A stretch of 64,000 nucleotides of DNA from Spelaeicoccus albus (GTDB lineage Bacteria > Actinomycetota > Actinomycetes > Actinomycetales > Brevibacteriaceae): contig NZ_JACBZP010000001.1 of the NCBI RefSeq assembly GCF_013409065.1, positions 2,924,518 through 2,988,517 of the forward strand. The letters run 5' to 3'. This document shows positions 1 through 8,924 of the stretch, one piece after another; the first letter of the stretch is position 1; every line of letters starts with the position of its first letter. Position numbers and translations under genes: made by a program. A model generated the notes under the pieces. That model saw nothing but the letters and a program-made list of their open reading frames with translations, did no database searches and was not told the DNA's origin.

Positions 1-529
1 ACGGCAAGCCCGGAAGCAGATTGACGACGCCGAGAGCCAGGTTGGCGAAGGTAATGGCGAACAAGAGGAGCCACGTGACCGAGCCGAGAGCAGTGCCGTG
101 CAGGATGAGCCATCCGGCCAGAGCCAGAAACAGATTCGTGAGCGGCCCGACCACGGAGACGACGAGCGAGCGCACGGCAGGCGAGCCGTCGGTCCGTCCC
201 GAATCCGAGGTGAAGTGCGTGTACCCGCCCCACACGTTCAGCTCGATGCCGATGATGTCGTGGCCGTATACCTTGGCGGCGATTGCGTGGGCAAGCTCGT
301 GCAGAAAAACCGATACAAAGAGCAGCACGGCGTACGAGAATGCCACGACTATCGACAGCGGCATCGGCACGCCGTAGCCGGACACCCACGGCGTGAAGAT
401 CACGATGATGATGATTGCCGCAATGAACCATGACCAGGACAGCACTACCGGGGCGCCGAGGATCGTACCGAGTCGAAGCCCGCGGTATTGCTGGGCATCC
501 TCGACCGCAGGCGTTTCTGAACTCGGCAT
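1..529 (-). CDS. Site-2 protease family (peptidase M50-like) membrane protein, partial
   Basis: The gene runs off the left edge, so only the N-terminal ~176 residues are present. The first ~20 residues are hydrophilic. They are followed by a hydrophobic segment rich in Ile/Val, a second hydrophobic stretch, and the zinc-protease motif HELAH (HExxH) in FVSVFLHELAHAIAAKVYG. A GxxTH-like segment and further membrane helices with VVGPLTNLFLAL follow. This order is typical of intramembrane zinc metalloproteases of the M50/rhomboid-like site-2 type, which cut membrane-bound substrates such as anti-sigma factors; the substrate here is unknown. The ATG at 529 is the only in-frame start close to the divergent recB-like gene, 63 nt away. 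The C-terminal NPDG-type motif would lie outside the window and is not checked. Confidence 0.8.
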   Translation of the reverse strand, partial: MPSSETPAVEDAQQYRGLRLGTILGAPVVLSWSWFIAAIIIIVIFTPWVSGYGVPMPLSIVVAFSYAVLLFVSVFLHELAHAIAAKVYGHDIIGIELNVWGGYTHFTSDSGRTDGSPAVRSLVVSVVGPLTNLFLALAGWLILHGTALGSVTWLLLFAITFANLALGVVNLLPGLP

Positions 530-592
530 GATTCCAGCATATCGGCGGGCGACGACCACCGGACGGTCGGTGGCGCCAGCTACAGTCGGAAC

Positions 593-1393
593 ATGGTCGA
601 ACTTCGTTCGCTGTCGCCGTCCCGCGCCAACGATTTCATGCAATGCCCGCTGCTGTACCGGTTTCGCGTGGTCGACAAACTCCCGGAACCGCCGAGCCTT
701 GCCGCGTTGAAGGGCAGCCTCGTGCACGCCGTGCTCGAGGACTTGTTCGAGCTGCCGGCCGCCGAGCGCACGCCGTCAGCCGCGCATTCAATGCTGCCGG
801 TAGCCTGGTCGAACTTGCTGGCCAAGGACCCGACGGTTGAGGAACTGTTTTCCGGGCCGGACGAGCGGGCTGCATGGCTCGAGTCCGCCGCCTCCCTGGT
901 CGGCGACTATTTCACCCTGGAATTCCCCGGTGGCGTGCAAACGGAAGACCGCGAGCTGTTCGTCGAGACGCGGCTGGACAACGGCGTCACGCTTCGCGGC
1001 TTCATCGACCGCGTGGATGTCGCCCCGACCGGTGAAACTCGGATCGTCGATTACAAGACGGGCAAGGCTCCGCCGCCCGCGTTCGGGGCAAAGGCCGATT
1101 TCCAAATGAAGTTCTACGCACTCGTGGTCTATCGGCTGCGCGGCGTGCTGCCGCATACGCTGCAGTTGATGTACCTCGGCAGCCGGGACGTCGTGCGGTA
1201 CCGCCCCCGGATCGAAGACATGCACGTCACCGAGGGAAAAATCGAAGCCTTGTGGGATGAGATTCGAGCTGCCGCCCGGTCGGGAAATTGGCGCCCGCAG
1301 AAGTCCAAGCTGTGCAATTGGTGTCACCACCGGCCCATTTGCCCGGCCTGGGGCGGCACTCCCCCGGACCCGCCCGACGTCACGGTCATCTGA
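593..1393 (+). CDS. RecB-family exonuclease (PD-(D/E)XK, Cas4-like, Fe-S)
   Basis: This 266-residue protein carries the nuclease core of the RecB/Cas4 group: a helix with LVHAVLEDLF near residue 46, FIDRVD near 137 and the VDYKTGKAP motif near 152, whose Asp and Lys are the catalytic pair. Cys18 together with Cys241, Cys244 and Cys250 in LCNWCHHRPIC form the spacing used for a 4Fe-4S cluster in AddB/Cas4 proteins. Actinobacterial homologues are stand-alone, single-domain nucleases presumed to act in DNA repair; no helicase or cas gene is nearby. It is divergent from the protease gene. It ends just before a long intergenic palindrome shared with the convergent HAD gene. Confidence 0.88.
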   Translation: MVELRSLSPSRANDFMQCPLLYRFRVVDKLPEPPSLAALKGSLVHAVLEDLFELPAAERTPSAAHSMLPVAWSNLLAKDPTVEELFSGPDERAAWLESAASLVGDYFTLEFPGGVQTEDRELFVETRLDNGVTLRGFIDRVDVAPTGETRIVDYKTGKAPPPAFGAKADFQMKFYALVVYRLRGVLPHTLQLMYLGSRDVVRYRPRIEDMHVTEGKIEALWDEIRAAARSGNWRPQKSKLCNWCHHRPICPAWGGTPPDPPDVTVI

Positions 1394-1399
1394 TCCCGC

Positions 1400-1460
1400 G
1401 CCGAGTGGTGGCGAATGGCTGCGAAATCGCAGATTTAGCAGCCATTCACCACCACTCGGC
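1400..1460. repeat. Intergenic palindrome, copy A of a dispersed 57-61 nt element
   Basis: The two arms start GCCGAGTGGTGGCGAATG and end in its complement, with GCTGCGAAATC and GATTTaGCAGC towards the centre. It is a nearly perfect inverted repeat with two mismatches. It lies between two convergent genes, so it can act as a bidirectional terminator or as a REP-type element. Near-identical copies lie at 11506-11564 and 29911-29968. Confidence 0.85.
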
Positions 1461-1522
1461 GGGCGAGCGTGCGGGCGTGCGGGGGCCGGGTCGGATGGTC
1501 GGGTCGGTGACGCTGCGGCCCT

Positions 1523-2200
1523 TCAGACTTTCGATGATCGGGACGCCGCAAAGATGCGGCGCAGGTCGGCCGGCGTGACGCCGTCGAGCGTCGGCAGCAC
1601 GGTGCGCGACGGGGCGTCGTCGATCGGCACCATATGCGGTACCGCGACGGTACAAGCTCCCGCGGCCTCGGCTGCGCCGATGCCGGGCTTGGAGTCCTCC
1701 AACGCCACGCACTGCTCCGGCCGGACGCCGAGCGCCGCGGCGGCCGTGAGATAGGGCTCGGGGTCGGGCTTGCCGCGAGACACTTCGTCGCCCGGGACGA
1801 TGGCGCGGAAGCTGCCGTCCGGTAACGATTCGACGACTGCCTCGGCGAAATTGCGGTAGGACATCGTGACGAGAGCGCACGGGATACCCTCGTCGCGCAG
1901 AGCCAGCAGCAACTCGTAGGCGCCCGGACGATACGGCACGTGCTCGTGGACCTGCTCGATCACCGAGTCCAGGAGCATATCGACTATCCGTTCCGGCGCG
2001 AGGTCGACCCCGCCGCGCTGCCGAATGAGTTCCGCGGATGTCAGTAACGGATTACCGACCAACGACATGGCGTCGTCGTTGTTCCACCGGCCGTGCCCGT
2101 ACTCGGCCACCATCCGTGATTCTTCCTTGATCCAATACGGTTCGGTATCAACAAGGGTCCCGTCCATGTCCCAGAGGACGGCGGCAAGTTCTTCAGGCAT
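1523..2200 (-). CDS. HAD-superfamily hydrolase (beta-phosphoglucomutase-like phosphatase)
   Basis: This 225-residue protein has all HAD motifs in order: WDMDGTLVD with nucleophile Asp11 and acid/base Asp13, the ALVTMSY motif II near residue 112, Lys in RGKPDPEPY near 145, and ALEDSKPGIGAAEAAG near 170. The helical cap between motifs I and II places it in subfamily IA with phosphoglycolate/phosphoglucomutase-type enzymes; the substrate cannot be read from the sequence. The ATG at 2200 was chosen because the longer upstream frame is low-complexity Arg-rich and has no homologous look. The gene is divergent from the PAC2 gene and convergent with the recB-like gene. Confidence 0.88.
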   Translation of the reverse strand: MPEELAAVLWDMDGTLVDTEPYWIKEESRMVAEYGHGRWNNDDAMSLVGNPLLTSAELIRQRGGVDLAPERIVDMLLDSVIEQVHEHVPYRPGAYELLLALRDEGIPCALVTMSYRNFAEAVVESLPDGSFRAIVPGDEVSRGKPDPEPYLTAAAALGVRPEQCVALEDSKPGIGAAEAAGACTVAVPHMVPIDDAPSRTVLPTLDGVTPADLRRIFAASRSSKV

Positions 2201-2260
2201 ACCTCTATCGTGCCTGCCCGCACTCCGCGCGCGGTGACCGCCCCGTCGTAGGGTAGCCGT

Positions 2261-3172
2261 ATGGAGGATCAAACATCCGGTGCCGACCAGCCGGCGATAC
2301 CGCTCATCACGGAGACCGGCCGGGCGCATGCGCGTGCCGAGGGCGCCGAACGCGACACGGTCATGATCGTCGCGTTCGAGGGATGGAACGATGCCGGAAA
2401 CGCCGCAAGCGCGGCGGTGTCGGACTTGTGCGAATACTGGGACGCCGAAGAGATCACGGAGCTCGATTCGGACGTGTTCTACGATTTCCAGTTCACGAGG
2501 CCCGTGGTCGGACGCGACGCCGACGGGGTTTCGTCAATCACGTGGCCGGGCACCAGGGTGTTCAAAGCGTCCGTGAAAGGCCAAGACCTCGACGCCGTCA
2601 TTGTGTTGGGAGTCGAACCGTCATTTCGGTGGCACCGGTTCGTCGACACCATTTTGAGCCACGGCAGCAGCGCGGCAGGAATTATCCTTGTCGGCGCGCT
2701 CTTGGCCGACGTGCCGCACAGCCGGCCCATCCCGGTCTCGGTCAGCAGCGAGAACGCCGAATTGCGCGAGACACTCGATATCGAGGTGAACCATTACGAG
2801 GGCCCGACCGGCGTCATCGGCATTTTGTCCCATGAGGCATCCGTGCGTGGAATTCCCGCGGTGTCGGTGTGGGCCGCCGTCCCGAGCTATGTGGCGGCGC
2901 CGCCGTCACCGAAAGCCCAGCTGGCGATCACGTCCAAGATCGAGGAACTCCTTTCGGTGTCGATTCCGCAAAACGAGCTCATTGAGGATGCGCGCGCCTG
3001 GGAACGAGGCGTCAACGAACTGGCTGAAGAGGACGAGGACGTCGCGGCGTACATCCACCAACTCGAACAAGTGCAGGACACCGCGGACTTACCGGAGGCA
3101 TCCGGCGAGGCGATCGCCCGGGAGTTCGAGAAATACCTGCGCCGCAACCCGCCCGATGGTCCGAAACGGTAG
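2261..3172 (+). CDS. PAC2 family protein
   Basis: This 303-residue protein belongs to the actinobacterial PAC2 (proteasome assembly chaperone 2-like) family. The family start VMIVAFEGWNDAGNAAS lies near residue 36 and the central GVEPSFRWHRF near 127. An LGALLADVPHSRP-type segment near 150 and HEASVRGIPAVSVWAAVPSYV near 190-210 follow. The C-terminal third is acidic and helical (NELAEEDEDV). In proteasome-bearing actinobacteria the family often sits near proteasome/mycothiol genes, as here beside mshC, but its biochemical role is unknown. The start ATG follows the divergent HAD gene by 60 nt. The stop is 12 nt from the convergent mshC stop. Confidence 0.88.
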   Translation: MEDQTSGADQPAIPLITETGRAHARAEGAERDTVMIVAFEGWNDAGNAASAAVSDLCEYWDAEEITELDSDVFYDFQFTRPVVGRDADGVSSITWPGTRVFKASVKGQDLDAVIVLGVEPSFRWHRFVDTILSHGSSAAGIILVGALLADVPHSRPIPVSVSSENAELRETLDIEVNHYEGPTGVIGILSHEASVRGIPAVSVWAAVPSYVAAPPSPKAQLAITSKIEELLSVSIPQNELIEDARAWERGVNELAEEDEDVAAYIHQLEQVQDTADLPEASGEAIAREFEKYLRRNPPDGPKR

Positions 3173-3184
3173 AGCCGCCCAGTA

Positions 3185-4411
3185 TTAGAGCCGGATACCG
3201 AGCAACGCATCGACCGCCGTGCACATGGCGGGCCCATCGGCCGGAGTCCCGCCGGTGGACGCGGCCCACCGATCGACCGCGTCGAGCGCAGCCGGCGTGT
3301 CAAGATCGTCGGCCAACCGCTCGCGGAGCCGGCTCACAGTGGGCGCGGCAGGCCCGCATGAATGACCGTCGACGGCGTCTTTCCACCGTGCCAGACGTGC
3401 TTCGGCGTCCTTCAGCCCTTCGCGAGTGAACGACCAGTCGGTCCGGTAATGGTTGGCCAGGATGAGCAGCCTGATGGCTGCCGGATCGACGCCCTCGGCT
3501 CGAAGCGAGGACACCAGGACCAGATTGCCGAGCGATTTGCTCATCTTCTCGCCGTCCAGGCCGACCATTCCGGCATGGACGTAATTGTCCGCGAACGGCC
3601 TGTCGGACAGGGCCGTGGCATGCGCGGCGCACATTTCATGGTGCGGGAAGACCAAGTCGGAACCACCGCCTTGCACCGAGACGGTCGGACCCAGATAATG
3701 CATGGCTATCGCGGCGCATTCGATATGCCAGCCCGGGCGTCCGGCACCCAGGCGTCCACCGGGCCACGACGGCTCGTCGGGCCGCGCCGTGCGCCAGACG
3801 AGTGCATCGAGCGGGTTCTCCTTGCCCTCGCGTTCCGGGTCTCCGCCGCGCTCGGCGAACAATTCGCGCATGTTCGAGGCATCGAGACCGCTGACCGTGC
3901 CGAACGGCGGCGTAATTGGCTTATCGACGCGGTAATACACGTCGCCGCCGTCGACCCGATAGGCGAATCCGTCGTCCAACAATTTTTGCACTGCGTCGAC
4001 GACGAGCGGAATCGATTCAACCGCTCCGATATAGTCCCGCGGCGGAAGCACCCGCAACGCCGCCATATCGGTGCGGAACAGTTCGATCTGCGATTCGGCA
4101 AGATCCCGCCAATCGATCCCCGTCTCGTGGGCTCGTTCGAGCAGCGGATCGTCGACGTCGGTGATGTTCTGCACATAGGACACGTCGAATCCCGCGTCGA
4201 GCCATACGCGTTGAAGCACGTCGAACGCCACATACGTGGCGGCGTGGCCGAGGTGCGTGGCGTCGTACGGCGTAATGCCGCACACGTACAGCAGTGCATC
4301 CGACCCGGCTGCCGGAGAGTGGCGCATCGACCGGGATGACGAGTCGTAAAGCCGAGGAGTTCGCCCCGTGTCGGGCAGCGAGGGCACATCGGGGGCAGGC
4401 CATGATTTCAT
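3185..4411 (-). CDS. mshC: Cysteine--1D-myo-inosityl 2-amino-2-deoxy-alpha-D-glucopyranoside ligase
   Basis: MshC joins cysteine to GlcN-Ins in an ATP-dependent step of mycothiol synthesis, the main low-molecular-weight thiol of actinobacteria. The 408-residue length is normal for the family. The class I synthetase motifs are visible: Cys44 (zinc ligand) in [16 protein letters not shown], where THLGH is the HIGH equivalent, then [14 protein letters not shown] with further zinc ligands, and the EKMSKSLGN (KMSKS) loop near residue 289. MshC differs from CysS by the ATHLGHA signature. It is the third gene of a minus-strand operon after DUF3090 and SCO1664-family genes, 10 nt after the latter. 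Cytosolic. Confidence 0.96.
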   Translation of the reverse strand: MKSWPAPDVPSLPDTGRTPRLYDSSSRSMRHSPAAGSDALLYVCGITPYDATHLGHAATYVAFDVLQRVWLDAGFDVSYVQNITDVDDPLLERAHETGIDWRDLAESQIELFRTDMAALRVLPPRDYIGAVESIPLVVDAVQKLLDDGFAYRVDGGDVYYRVDKPITPPFGTVSGLDASNMRELFAERGGDPEREGKENPLDALVWRTARPDEPSWPGGRLGAGRPGWHIECAAIAMHYLGPTVSVQGGGSDLVFPHHEMCAAHATALSDRPFADNYVHAGMVGLDGEKMSKSLGNLVLVSSLRAEGVDPAAIRLLILANHYRTDWSFTREGLKDAEARLARWKDAVDGHSCGPAAPTVSRLRERLADDLDTPAALDAVDRWAASTGGTPADGPAMCTAVDALLGIRL

Positions 4412-4421
4412 TTCAACCAGC

Positions 4422-5240
4422 CTACAGCGGAGGCCACGGCAGCGCGTATCTGGAGGTGGGCGGCGCGGGAAAGCATCCCTCGGAGAGGACGCCGGCCAGC
4501 CGTGCCCGCGCGGCGTTGATTTCGTCGTCGTCCAGGACGGCGGACAGCTCGCCGGCGAATGCGTCCCACTGGGCGTCCAAGTGCTTCAACGCATCCGACT
4601 CGTCCGCACTGAGCGGCAGCCCGGCGAACCCCCAGAGGATCGTTCGGAGTTTTTCGTCGGCGTTGAACGTCAACCCGTGATCGATGCCGATGGTGCGGCC
4701 GCCCGGGGCATGGAGTATGTGGCTTCCCTTGCGGTCGGCGTTGTTGGCGATGATGTCGAACAACGCCAATCGTCGCAACCTGTCGTCGACCCGGTGCGCC
4801 ACGACGAGCGGTGCTCCGTCTTCCGATTCCGCTTGGATGACGGGTTCCCAACCGTCCGGCACGCCGGTCGGTTCGAAAACGTCGACGGACGTCGTCTCGT
4901 CGGCTTCCAGCCACAGCTGCAGGCTTCCGGTGCCGGCCGGCAGATCGGTCCGCAGCACGGTCGGCTGCACGAGATCCCAACCGAGTGCGACGTCCAAGCG
5001 GTAGGCGGCCCATTCCCGACCGGCCAGGGTCCCCGGCGGGAAATCGGCCAGCGGGCGTTCACCCGAGACGGGCTTGTAAATGGCTTGAACGGTGGGCGGC
5101 TGCGGGCCCGACGGCGTCGGTTCGAGCGGCTCGGGCGCGGACACGACGGCCAGCATGGTGGCGTTGGACGAATCGAGCAGACGTCCGAGCACCGTGACGG
5201 TTCCGTCGGCAAGCAGTTCAAGCTTTTCCGGGCCGTCCAC
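4422..5240 (-). CDS. SCO1664 family protein (kinase-like fold)
   Basis: This 272-residue protein is a member of the SCO1664/TIGR03843 family, always found beside mshC and DUF3090 genes. The segment [16 protein letters not shown] near residue 160 and [10 protein letters not shown] near 183 resemble the catalytic N-D-x-x-N and DHG loops of PI3/4-kinase-like and HipA-type kinases, so a phosphotransferase role is possible but unproven. The start is taken as the GTG at 5240, four bases after the upstream DUF3090 stop with AAGAGG in front. The longer frame reaching 5468 overlaps DUF3090 and is not family-like. Mycothiol-linked function is inferred only from context. Confidence 0.85.
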   Translation of the reverse strand: MDGPEKLELLADGTVTVLGRLLDSSNATMLAVVSAPEPLEPTPSGPQPPTVQAIYKPVSGERPLADFPPGTLAGREWAAYRLDVALGWDLVQPTVLRTDLPAGTGSLQLWLEADETTSVDVFEPTGVPDGWEPVIQAESEDGAPLVVAHRVDDRLRRLALFDIIANNADRKGSHILHAPGGRTIGIDHGLTFNADEKLRTILWGFAGLPLSADESDALKHLDAQWDAFAGELSAVLDDDEINAARARLAGVLSEGCFPAPPTSRYALPWPPL

Positions 5241-5244
5241 CCGA

Positions 5245-5793
5245 CTACCTCTTGACGCCGTTGGCACGCGGACAAATATGTCCGCCGGGCTCCAGCGGAC
5301 GCGAGCAGAACGGGCAGTCCGGTCGTCCGGCGGCGACGACCTCCTTCGACCGGCGTACGAATTCACGCCCTTGGGCGCCGTCCAGTACGACGCGCAGTCG
5401 GTCGAGTTCGGAGGTGTCTTCTTCTTCACCTTCTTCGGTCTCGGTGATGGGAAAACACTCGATGACAAGGGTGTTCTCTTCCGTGTCCCAGGCCAGGCTC
5501 ATCGTGCCTACCTGGAATTCGGCGGTGGCGGGCATGTCCAGTTCCGCGTTGTCGCGATCCGCTTCGCGTGCCGCCGCCGGCACGGGGCTGTCGCCGCCCG
5601 CGCGGCGCACGACGACGTCCAGCAATTCATCGATCCGTTCGGCGAGAGCCTGCACTTGCTGCTTTTCCAGCGCGACGCTGTTCACCGTCCGCCCGGATTT
5701 GGCCTGCAGGAAGAACTGGCGCTCCCCCGGCATCCCGATGGTTCCGGCGACGAATCGGTCGGGGTGATCGTGTTGGTAGATGATCGGCGGCAT
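5245..5793 (-). CDS. DUF3090 family protein
   Basis: This 182-residue protein matches the DUF3090 family (TIGR03847 type). It begins MPPIIYQHDHPDRFVAGTIG, with GQRQFFLQAK-like and VALEKQQVQALAERIDELLD segments. It ends in a small zinc-like site: Cys160-x-x-Cys163 and His172-x-Cys174 in CPFCSRPLEPGGHICPRANG. The family has no assigned function. It is the first gene of the operon DUF3090-SCO1664-mshC and is divergent from the MSMEG_4193-type phosphatase. That four-gene block is conserved in many actinobacteria. Confidence 0.9.
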   Translation of the reverse strand: MPPIIYQHDHPDRFVAGTIGMPGERQFFLQAKSGRTVNSVALEKQQVQALAERIDELLDVVVRRAGGDSPVPAAAREADRDNAELDMPATAEFQVGTMSLAWDTEENTLVIECFPITETEEGEEEDTSELDRLRVVLDGAQGREFVRRSKEVVAAGRPDCPFCSRPLEPGGHICPRANGVKR

Positions 5794-5891
5794 ATTCCCA
5801 GCCTATGCCAGCCGGGCATCGAGCAATGAAGCACCACGACCCCAAAGGTGCACGCCATCCCTGTCGCCGGGCGGGCGTCTACGCTGGACGT

Positions 5892-6575
5892 ATGGCTACA
5901 GTTCTCTTGATTCGGCACGCCGAATCAACCGCCAACAAGGCCGGAGAGCTCGCCGGCCGCACGCCGGGAGTCGATCTGACGCCGGACGGCGCCGAGCAGG
6001 CGCGCCGTCTCGGCTTGCGTCTTCGGCAGGTGCGTCCGGTGCGCATCGTGCATTCGCCGTTGGACCGGTGCGTGCAAACGCTCCGGAAGATCCGCGAGGC
6101 CATGGACGGCGCGCCGATGCCCGACGGCCTACCGGACGACGCCCTCAACGAAGTCGATTACGGCGGCTGGCAGGGCAAGAAGCTCGCCGATCTGGCCGGG
6201 CAGCCCGAGTGGAAGACCATCCAGAACACGCCCTCAGCCGTCAGATTCCCGGGCGGCGAATCGATCGCCGAGATGTCGGCGCGCGCCGTCGCGGCGGTTC
6301 GCGGGCACGATGCCGAGGTCGAAGCCGACGCCGGCAACGATGCCGTCTGGATGGTCATCGCCCACGGGGACATCATCAAGGCGGTGCTTGCCGACGCCCT
6401 CGGCATGCCGCTCGACTTGTTCCAACGCTTGGTGGTCAGCCCGTGCAGTCTTTCGGCGATCCGGTACACCTCCGACCGCCCGTTCCTGTTGGCGCTCGGC
6501 GCACATGCCGACCGGCTCGTCCGCCTGCCCGAAGCCGACAAGGCGGCCGAAGGAGTCGTGGGCGGCGGCGACTGA
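5892..6575 (+). CDS. MSMEG_4193 family histidine phosphatase (phosphoglycerate mutase-like)
   Basis: This 227-residue protein starts MATVLLIRHAESTANKAG, placing the RHG phosphohistidine at His9, with the second catalytic His in WMVIAHGDIIKAVL near residue 155. It has the acidic and Arg residues expected of the histidine phosphatase superfamily (SPLDRCVQT). Family members beside mshC are annotated as putative phosphomutases; the substrate is unknown. The start at 5892 was chosen over the longer frame because it places the beta-strand and RHG motif directly at the N-terminus. Divergent from DUF3090 (98 nt gap) and convergent with the LLM oxidoreductase. Confidence 0.9.
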   Translation: MATVLLIRHAESTANKAGELAGRTPGVDLTPDGAEQARRLGLRLRQVRPVRIVHSPLDRCVQTLRKIREAMDGAPMPDGLPDDALNEVDYGGWQGKKLADLAGQPEWKTIQNTPSAVRFPGGESIAEMSARAVAAVRGHDAEVEADAGNDAVWMVIAHGDIIKAVLADALGMPLDLFQRLVVSPCSLSAIRYTSDRPFLLALGAHADRLVRLPEADKAAEGVVGGGD

Positions 6576-6602
6576 CCCAGCCGCGGGAAAGCGACGCGAC
6601 AG

Positions 6603-7631
6603 CTACCCGAGCGCCTTGGCCACCAGTTCGGGCATTTTGGCGATATCGCGCATTTTTGCCTCCGGTGTCGCACCGAACGGCGACACGGCAAGCGTCGTGA
6701 CCCCCGCTTCGGCATAGCGGCGGATCCGCTCGATGACCAGGTCGTCCGGACCGACGAGACTCGTTTGCCGGATCAGTTCCGCCGGGACGGCTGCCGCAGC
6801 GTCACGGTGTCGCTTGGCCAAATACAGTTCCTGGACGGCGTCCGCTTCATCGCCGAAGCCGAGCCGGTGGGCCAAGTCGTTGTAGAAGTTCTTGTCCCGG
6901 CTGCCCATGCCGCCGATGTACAAGGCGGTGTAGGCACGGATCAGGTCAGTGCATTCGTCGACGTCGTCGCCCAGCGCGACAGGCACCGTCGGTACGATGT
7001 CGAACCCGTCAAGACCGTCCGGTCGTCCGGCGCGAATATGCGACAACGAGAGCTCGGCCTGCTCGGGCGCAAAAAAGATGGCAAGCCAGCCGTCGGCGAT
7101 CTCACCGGTCAATTCCAAATTCTTCGGACCGACGGCGGCAAGATAAATGGGTGGCATGTCGACGTGCGCGGCCGAACGGATCGCCTTTGCCTGCGGGGCG
7201 CCCAACGGCAGTTCATGATGCCGGCCGTTGAACTCCAGGGGCTTGCCGGACAGCGCCAGCTTCACGACTTCGACGTATTCGCGCGTGCGGCCGAGCGGCG
7301 CTCGGAAGGGCACGCCGTGCCAGCCTTCCGAGACCTGCGGCCCCGACACGCCGAGGCCGAGCCGGAACCGGTTGCCGCTGAGCGCTTGCATTCCGGCCGC
7401 CGTCATGGCGGTCATGGCCGGAGTGCGCCCGGGGATCTGGAAGATCGCCGACCCGAGATCGATCGTCGACGTGTGAGCGGCCAACCACGCCAGCGTCGTC
7501 GCGGCGTCATAGCCGTACGCTTCGGCGGCCCACACCTGCGAATAGCCGCTCTTTTCACACGTGTGGACGGCAGTCAACGTGGCGGCAGGATCCTGGGGGC
7601 CGGTAATACCGAGCATCAGCGCAAGTTTCAC
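6603..7631 (-). CDS. LLM class F420-dependent oxidoreductase
   Basis: The protein of about 342 residues has the luciferase-like monooxygenase TIM-barrel pattern: MLGITGPQDP at the start, SGYSQVWAAEAYGYDAATTLAWLA, LGSAIFQIPGRTPAMTAM (the LGTGI-like strand) and RFRLGLGVSGPQVSEGWHG. It then has PIYLAAVGPKNLELTGEIADGWL. The last two are strong signatures of the actinobacterial F420-linked branch. Cofactor choice is inferred from family. The start is taken at the GTG giving VKLALMLG. Another GTG nine bases upstream (7640) would add VSA and is equally possible. Divergent from the aldo/keto reductase. Confidence 0.88.
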   Translation of the reverse strand: MKLALMLGITGPQDPAATLTAVHTCEKSGYSQVWAAEAYGYDAATTLAWLAAHTSTIDLGSAIFQIPGRTPAMTAMTAAGMQALSGNRFRLGLGVSGPQVSEGWHGVPFRAPLGRTREYVEVVKLALSGKPLEFNGRHHELPLGAPQAKAIRSAAHVDMPPIYLAAVGPKNLELTGEIADGWLAIFFAPEQAELSLSHIRAGRPDGLDGFDIVPTVPVALGDDVDECTDLIRAYTALYIGGMGSRDKNFYNDLAHRLGFGDEADAVQELYLAKRHRDAAAAVPAELIRQTSLVGPDDLVIERIRRYAEAGVTTLAVSPFGATPEAKMRDIAKMPELVAKALG

Positions 7632-7698
7632 AGCACTCACTCTAGGCGATAGGCGTGGCGGGGGTTCCCGCGCCGGGTCGCCGGGTAGATTGGGTGCC

Positions 7699-8622
7699 GT
7701 GCAGTTCAATCAACTACCGGGAAGCGGCCTGCGAGTCTCCCAAATCGCGCTCGGCACCCTGACGTGGGGGCGCGGGGTCACCGCGGAGACCGCCGGAGAC
7801 CTGCTTCGAGCGTATCGAGATTTCGGCGGGAACATGATTGACACGTCCGTGTCGTATCCCGGCATGGAGATCCTCGGCGAGCTGATCGGCCAAGCGCCCG
7901 ACCGCGACGAACTGACGATTACGTGCAAGTCGGGCGTCCGGATCGAGGACGGCGCTCCCGTCCCGGACGCGTCCCGCGGACATTTGATGCGCGGGCTCGA
8001 TGCCGCGCTGACCACGCTTGGCACCGATCACGTGGACGTGTGGCTACTGGAGGCGTGGGATCCGCGGACTCCGCTGGACGAGACGCTCGCCGCGTTGGAG
8101 ACCGCGCAACGCAGCGGACGCGCCACCTATGTCGGCCTGGCCAATGCGGCGGGCTGGCAGTTGGCCGTGGCCGCGTCGACCAGCCCGGTCCCGCTGGTGG
8201 CAACCGAGGTGGAGTATTCGCTGCTGCAGCGACAGGCGGACTACGAGGTACTGCCGGCTGCCGACTATCTTCGACTGGGAGTGTTCGCGTCGTCGCCGCT
8301 GGGCCGGGGCGTCTTGAGCGGCAAGTATCGGCACGGCAAACCGCGCGATTCTCGAGCCGCGCTGAGTGCATGGTCGGCGTTCACCGACGACTATCGTGAC
8401 GAGCGGAGCGGGCGCATCGTCGAGGCCGTCTCCGCCGCGGCTTCCGGATTGAACATTTCCTTGACCGAAGTGGCGCTGGGCTGGCTGACGCGTCAGGAAA
8501 CCGTCACCTCGATGATTACGGGAGCGCGCACCGAGACGCAGTTGAAGGAAGTGCTGGGAAGCGCCGACGTCGAGGTTCCGGACGAGGTGCTGGACGCGCT
8601 GGACGACGTGTCGACAGGCTAA
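7699..8622 (+). CDS. Aldo/keto reductase
   Basis: This 307-residue (alpha/beta)8 barrel enzyme has the family pattern GSGLRVSQIALGTLTWG at the start, MIDTSVSYPG with the Asp/Tyr region, ITCKSGVR with the candidate catalytic Lys, DHVDVWLLEAWDP, and a C-terminal NADPH-binding segment with TSMITGARTETQLKE. It reduces carbonyl groups with NADPH; the substrate is unknown. The usual His in the LLH/LIH motif reads LLE here, as in some members. The GTG at 7699 gives the natural N-terminus, while the upstream extension overlaps the divergent oxidoreductase. Its stop overlaps the stop of the following convergent gene by 3 nt. Confidence 0.88.
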   Translation: MQFNQLPGSGLRVSQIALGTLTWGRGVTAETAGDLLRAYRDFGGNMIDTSVSYPGMEILGELIGQAPDRDELTITCKSGVRIEDGAPVPDASRGHLMRGLDAALTTLGTDHVDVWLLEAWDPRTPLDETLAALETAQRSGRATYVGLANAAGWQLAVAASTSPVPLVATEVEYSLLQRQADYEVLPAADYLRLGVFASSPLGRGVLSGKYRHGKPRDSRAALSAWSAFTDDYRDERSGRIVEAVSAAASGLNISLTEVALGWLTRQETVTSMITGARTETQLKEVLGSADVEVPDEVLDALDDVSTG

Positions 8623-8924
8623 TTGGACGATTCGCGGTCGAGCTCGATGCCGTCGTCGTCCTCGTCCTCACCGAACAGATCGAGATCGTCTTCGTCGACG
8701 TCATCGTCGAGCGCGTCTTCCACGTCGTCGTAAAGTTCGAACGGCGTGACCTCGTCGTAGGCCTGGTAGAGCGCGTCTTCATACACTTCGAATGCGTCGG
8801 CGACCGACGTGTACGCGGCCTCGACGCGGGGGTCTTGTTCCCCCCGCCTGTCGGCAGCAGCGACCAAGTGTTCTTCGAGTGCGGACACCAAGGCTGCCAG
8901 AGCTTCGCGCGGATCGGTAGTCAT
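8619..8924 (-). CDS. Conserved small acidic protein of unknown function
   Basis: This 101-residue protein has two parts. Residues 1-60 are helical and neutral (REALAALVSALEEHLVAAADRR, VADAFEVYEDALYQAYDEVTPFELY). Residues 60-96 are almost entirely Asp/Glu. The first part looks like a conserved actinobacterial family. The tail resembles the acidic tails of histone- or ribosome-mimic proteins, but no function can be assigned. The stop codon overlaps that of the convergent aldo/keto reductase. The ATG at 8924 is followed by TTDPREAL. Confidence 0.75.
   Translation of the reverse strand: MTTDPREALAALVSALEEHLVAAADRRGEQDPRVEAAYTSVADAFEVYEDALYQAYDEVTPFELYDDVEDALDDDVDEDDLDLFGEDEDDDGIELDRESSN

Noticed and set aside
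593-1393. Cas4 of a CRISPR system
   Set aside because: The nuclease core and Fe-S cysteines are Cas4-like, but no cas genes or repeat array exist in the window. The RecB-like stand-alone family fits better.
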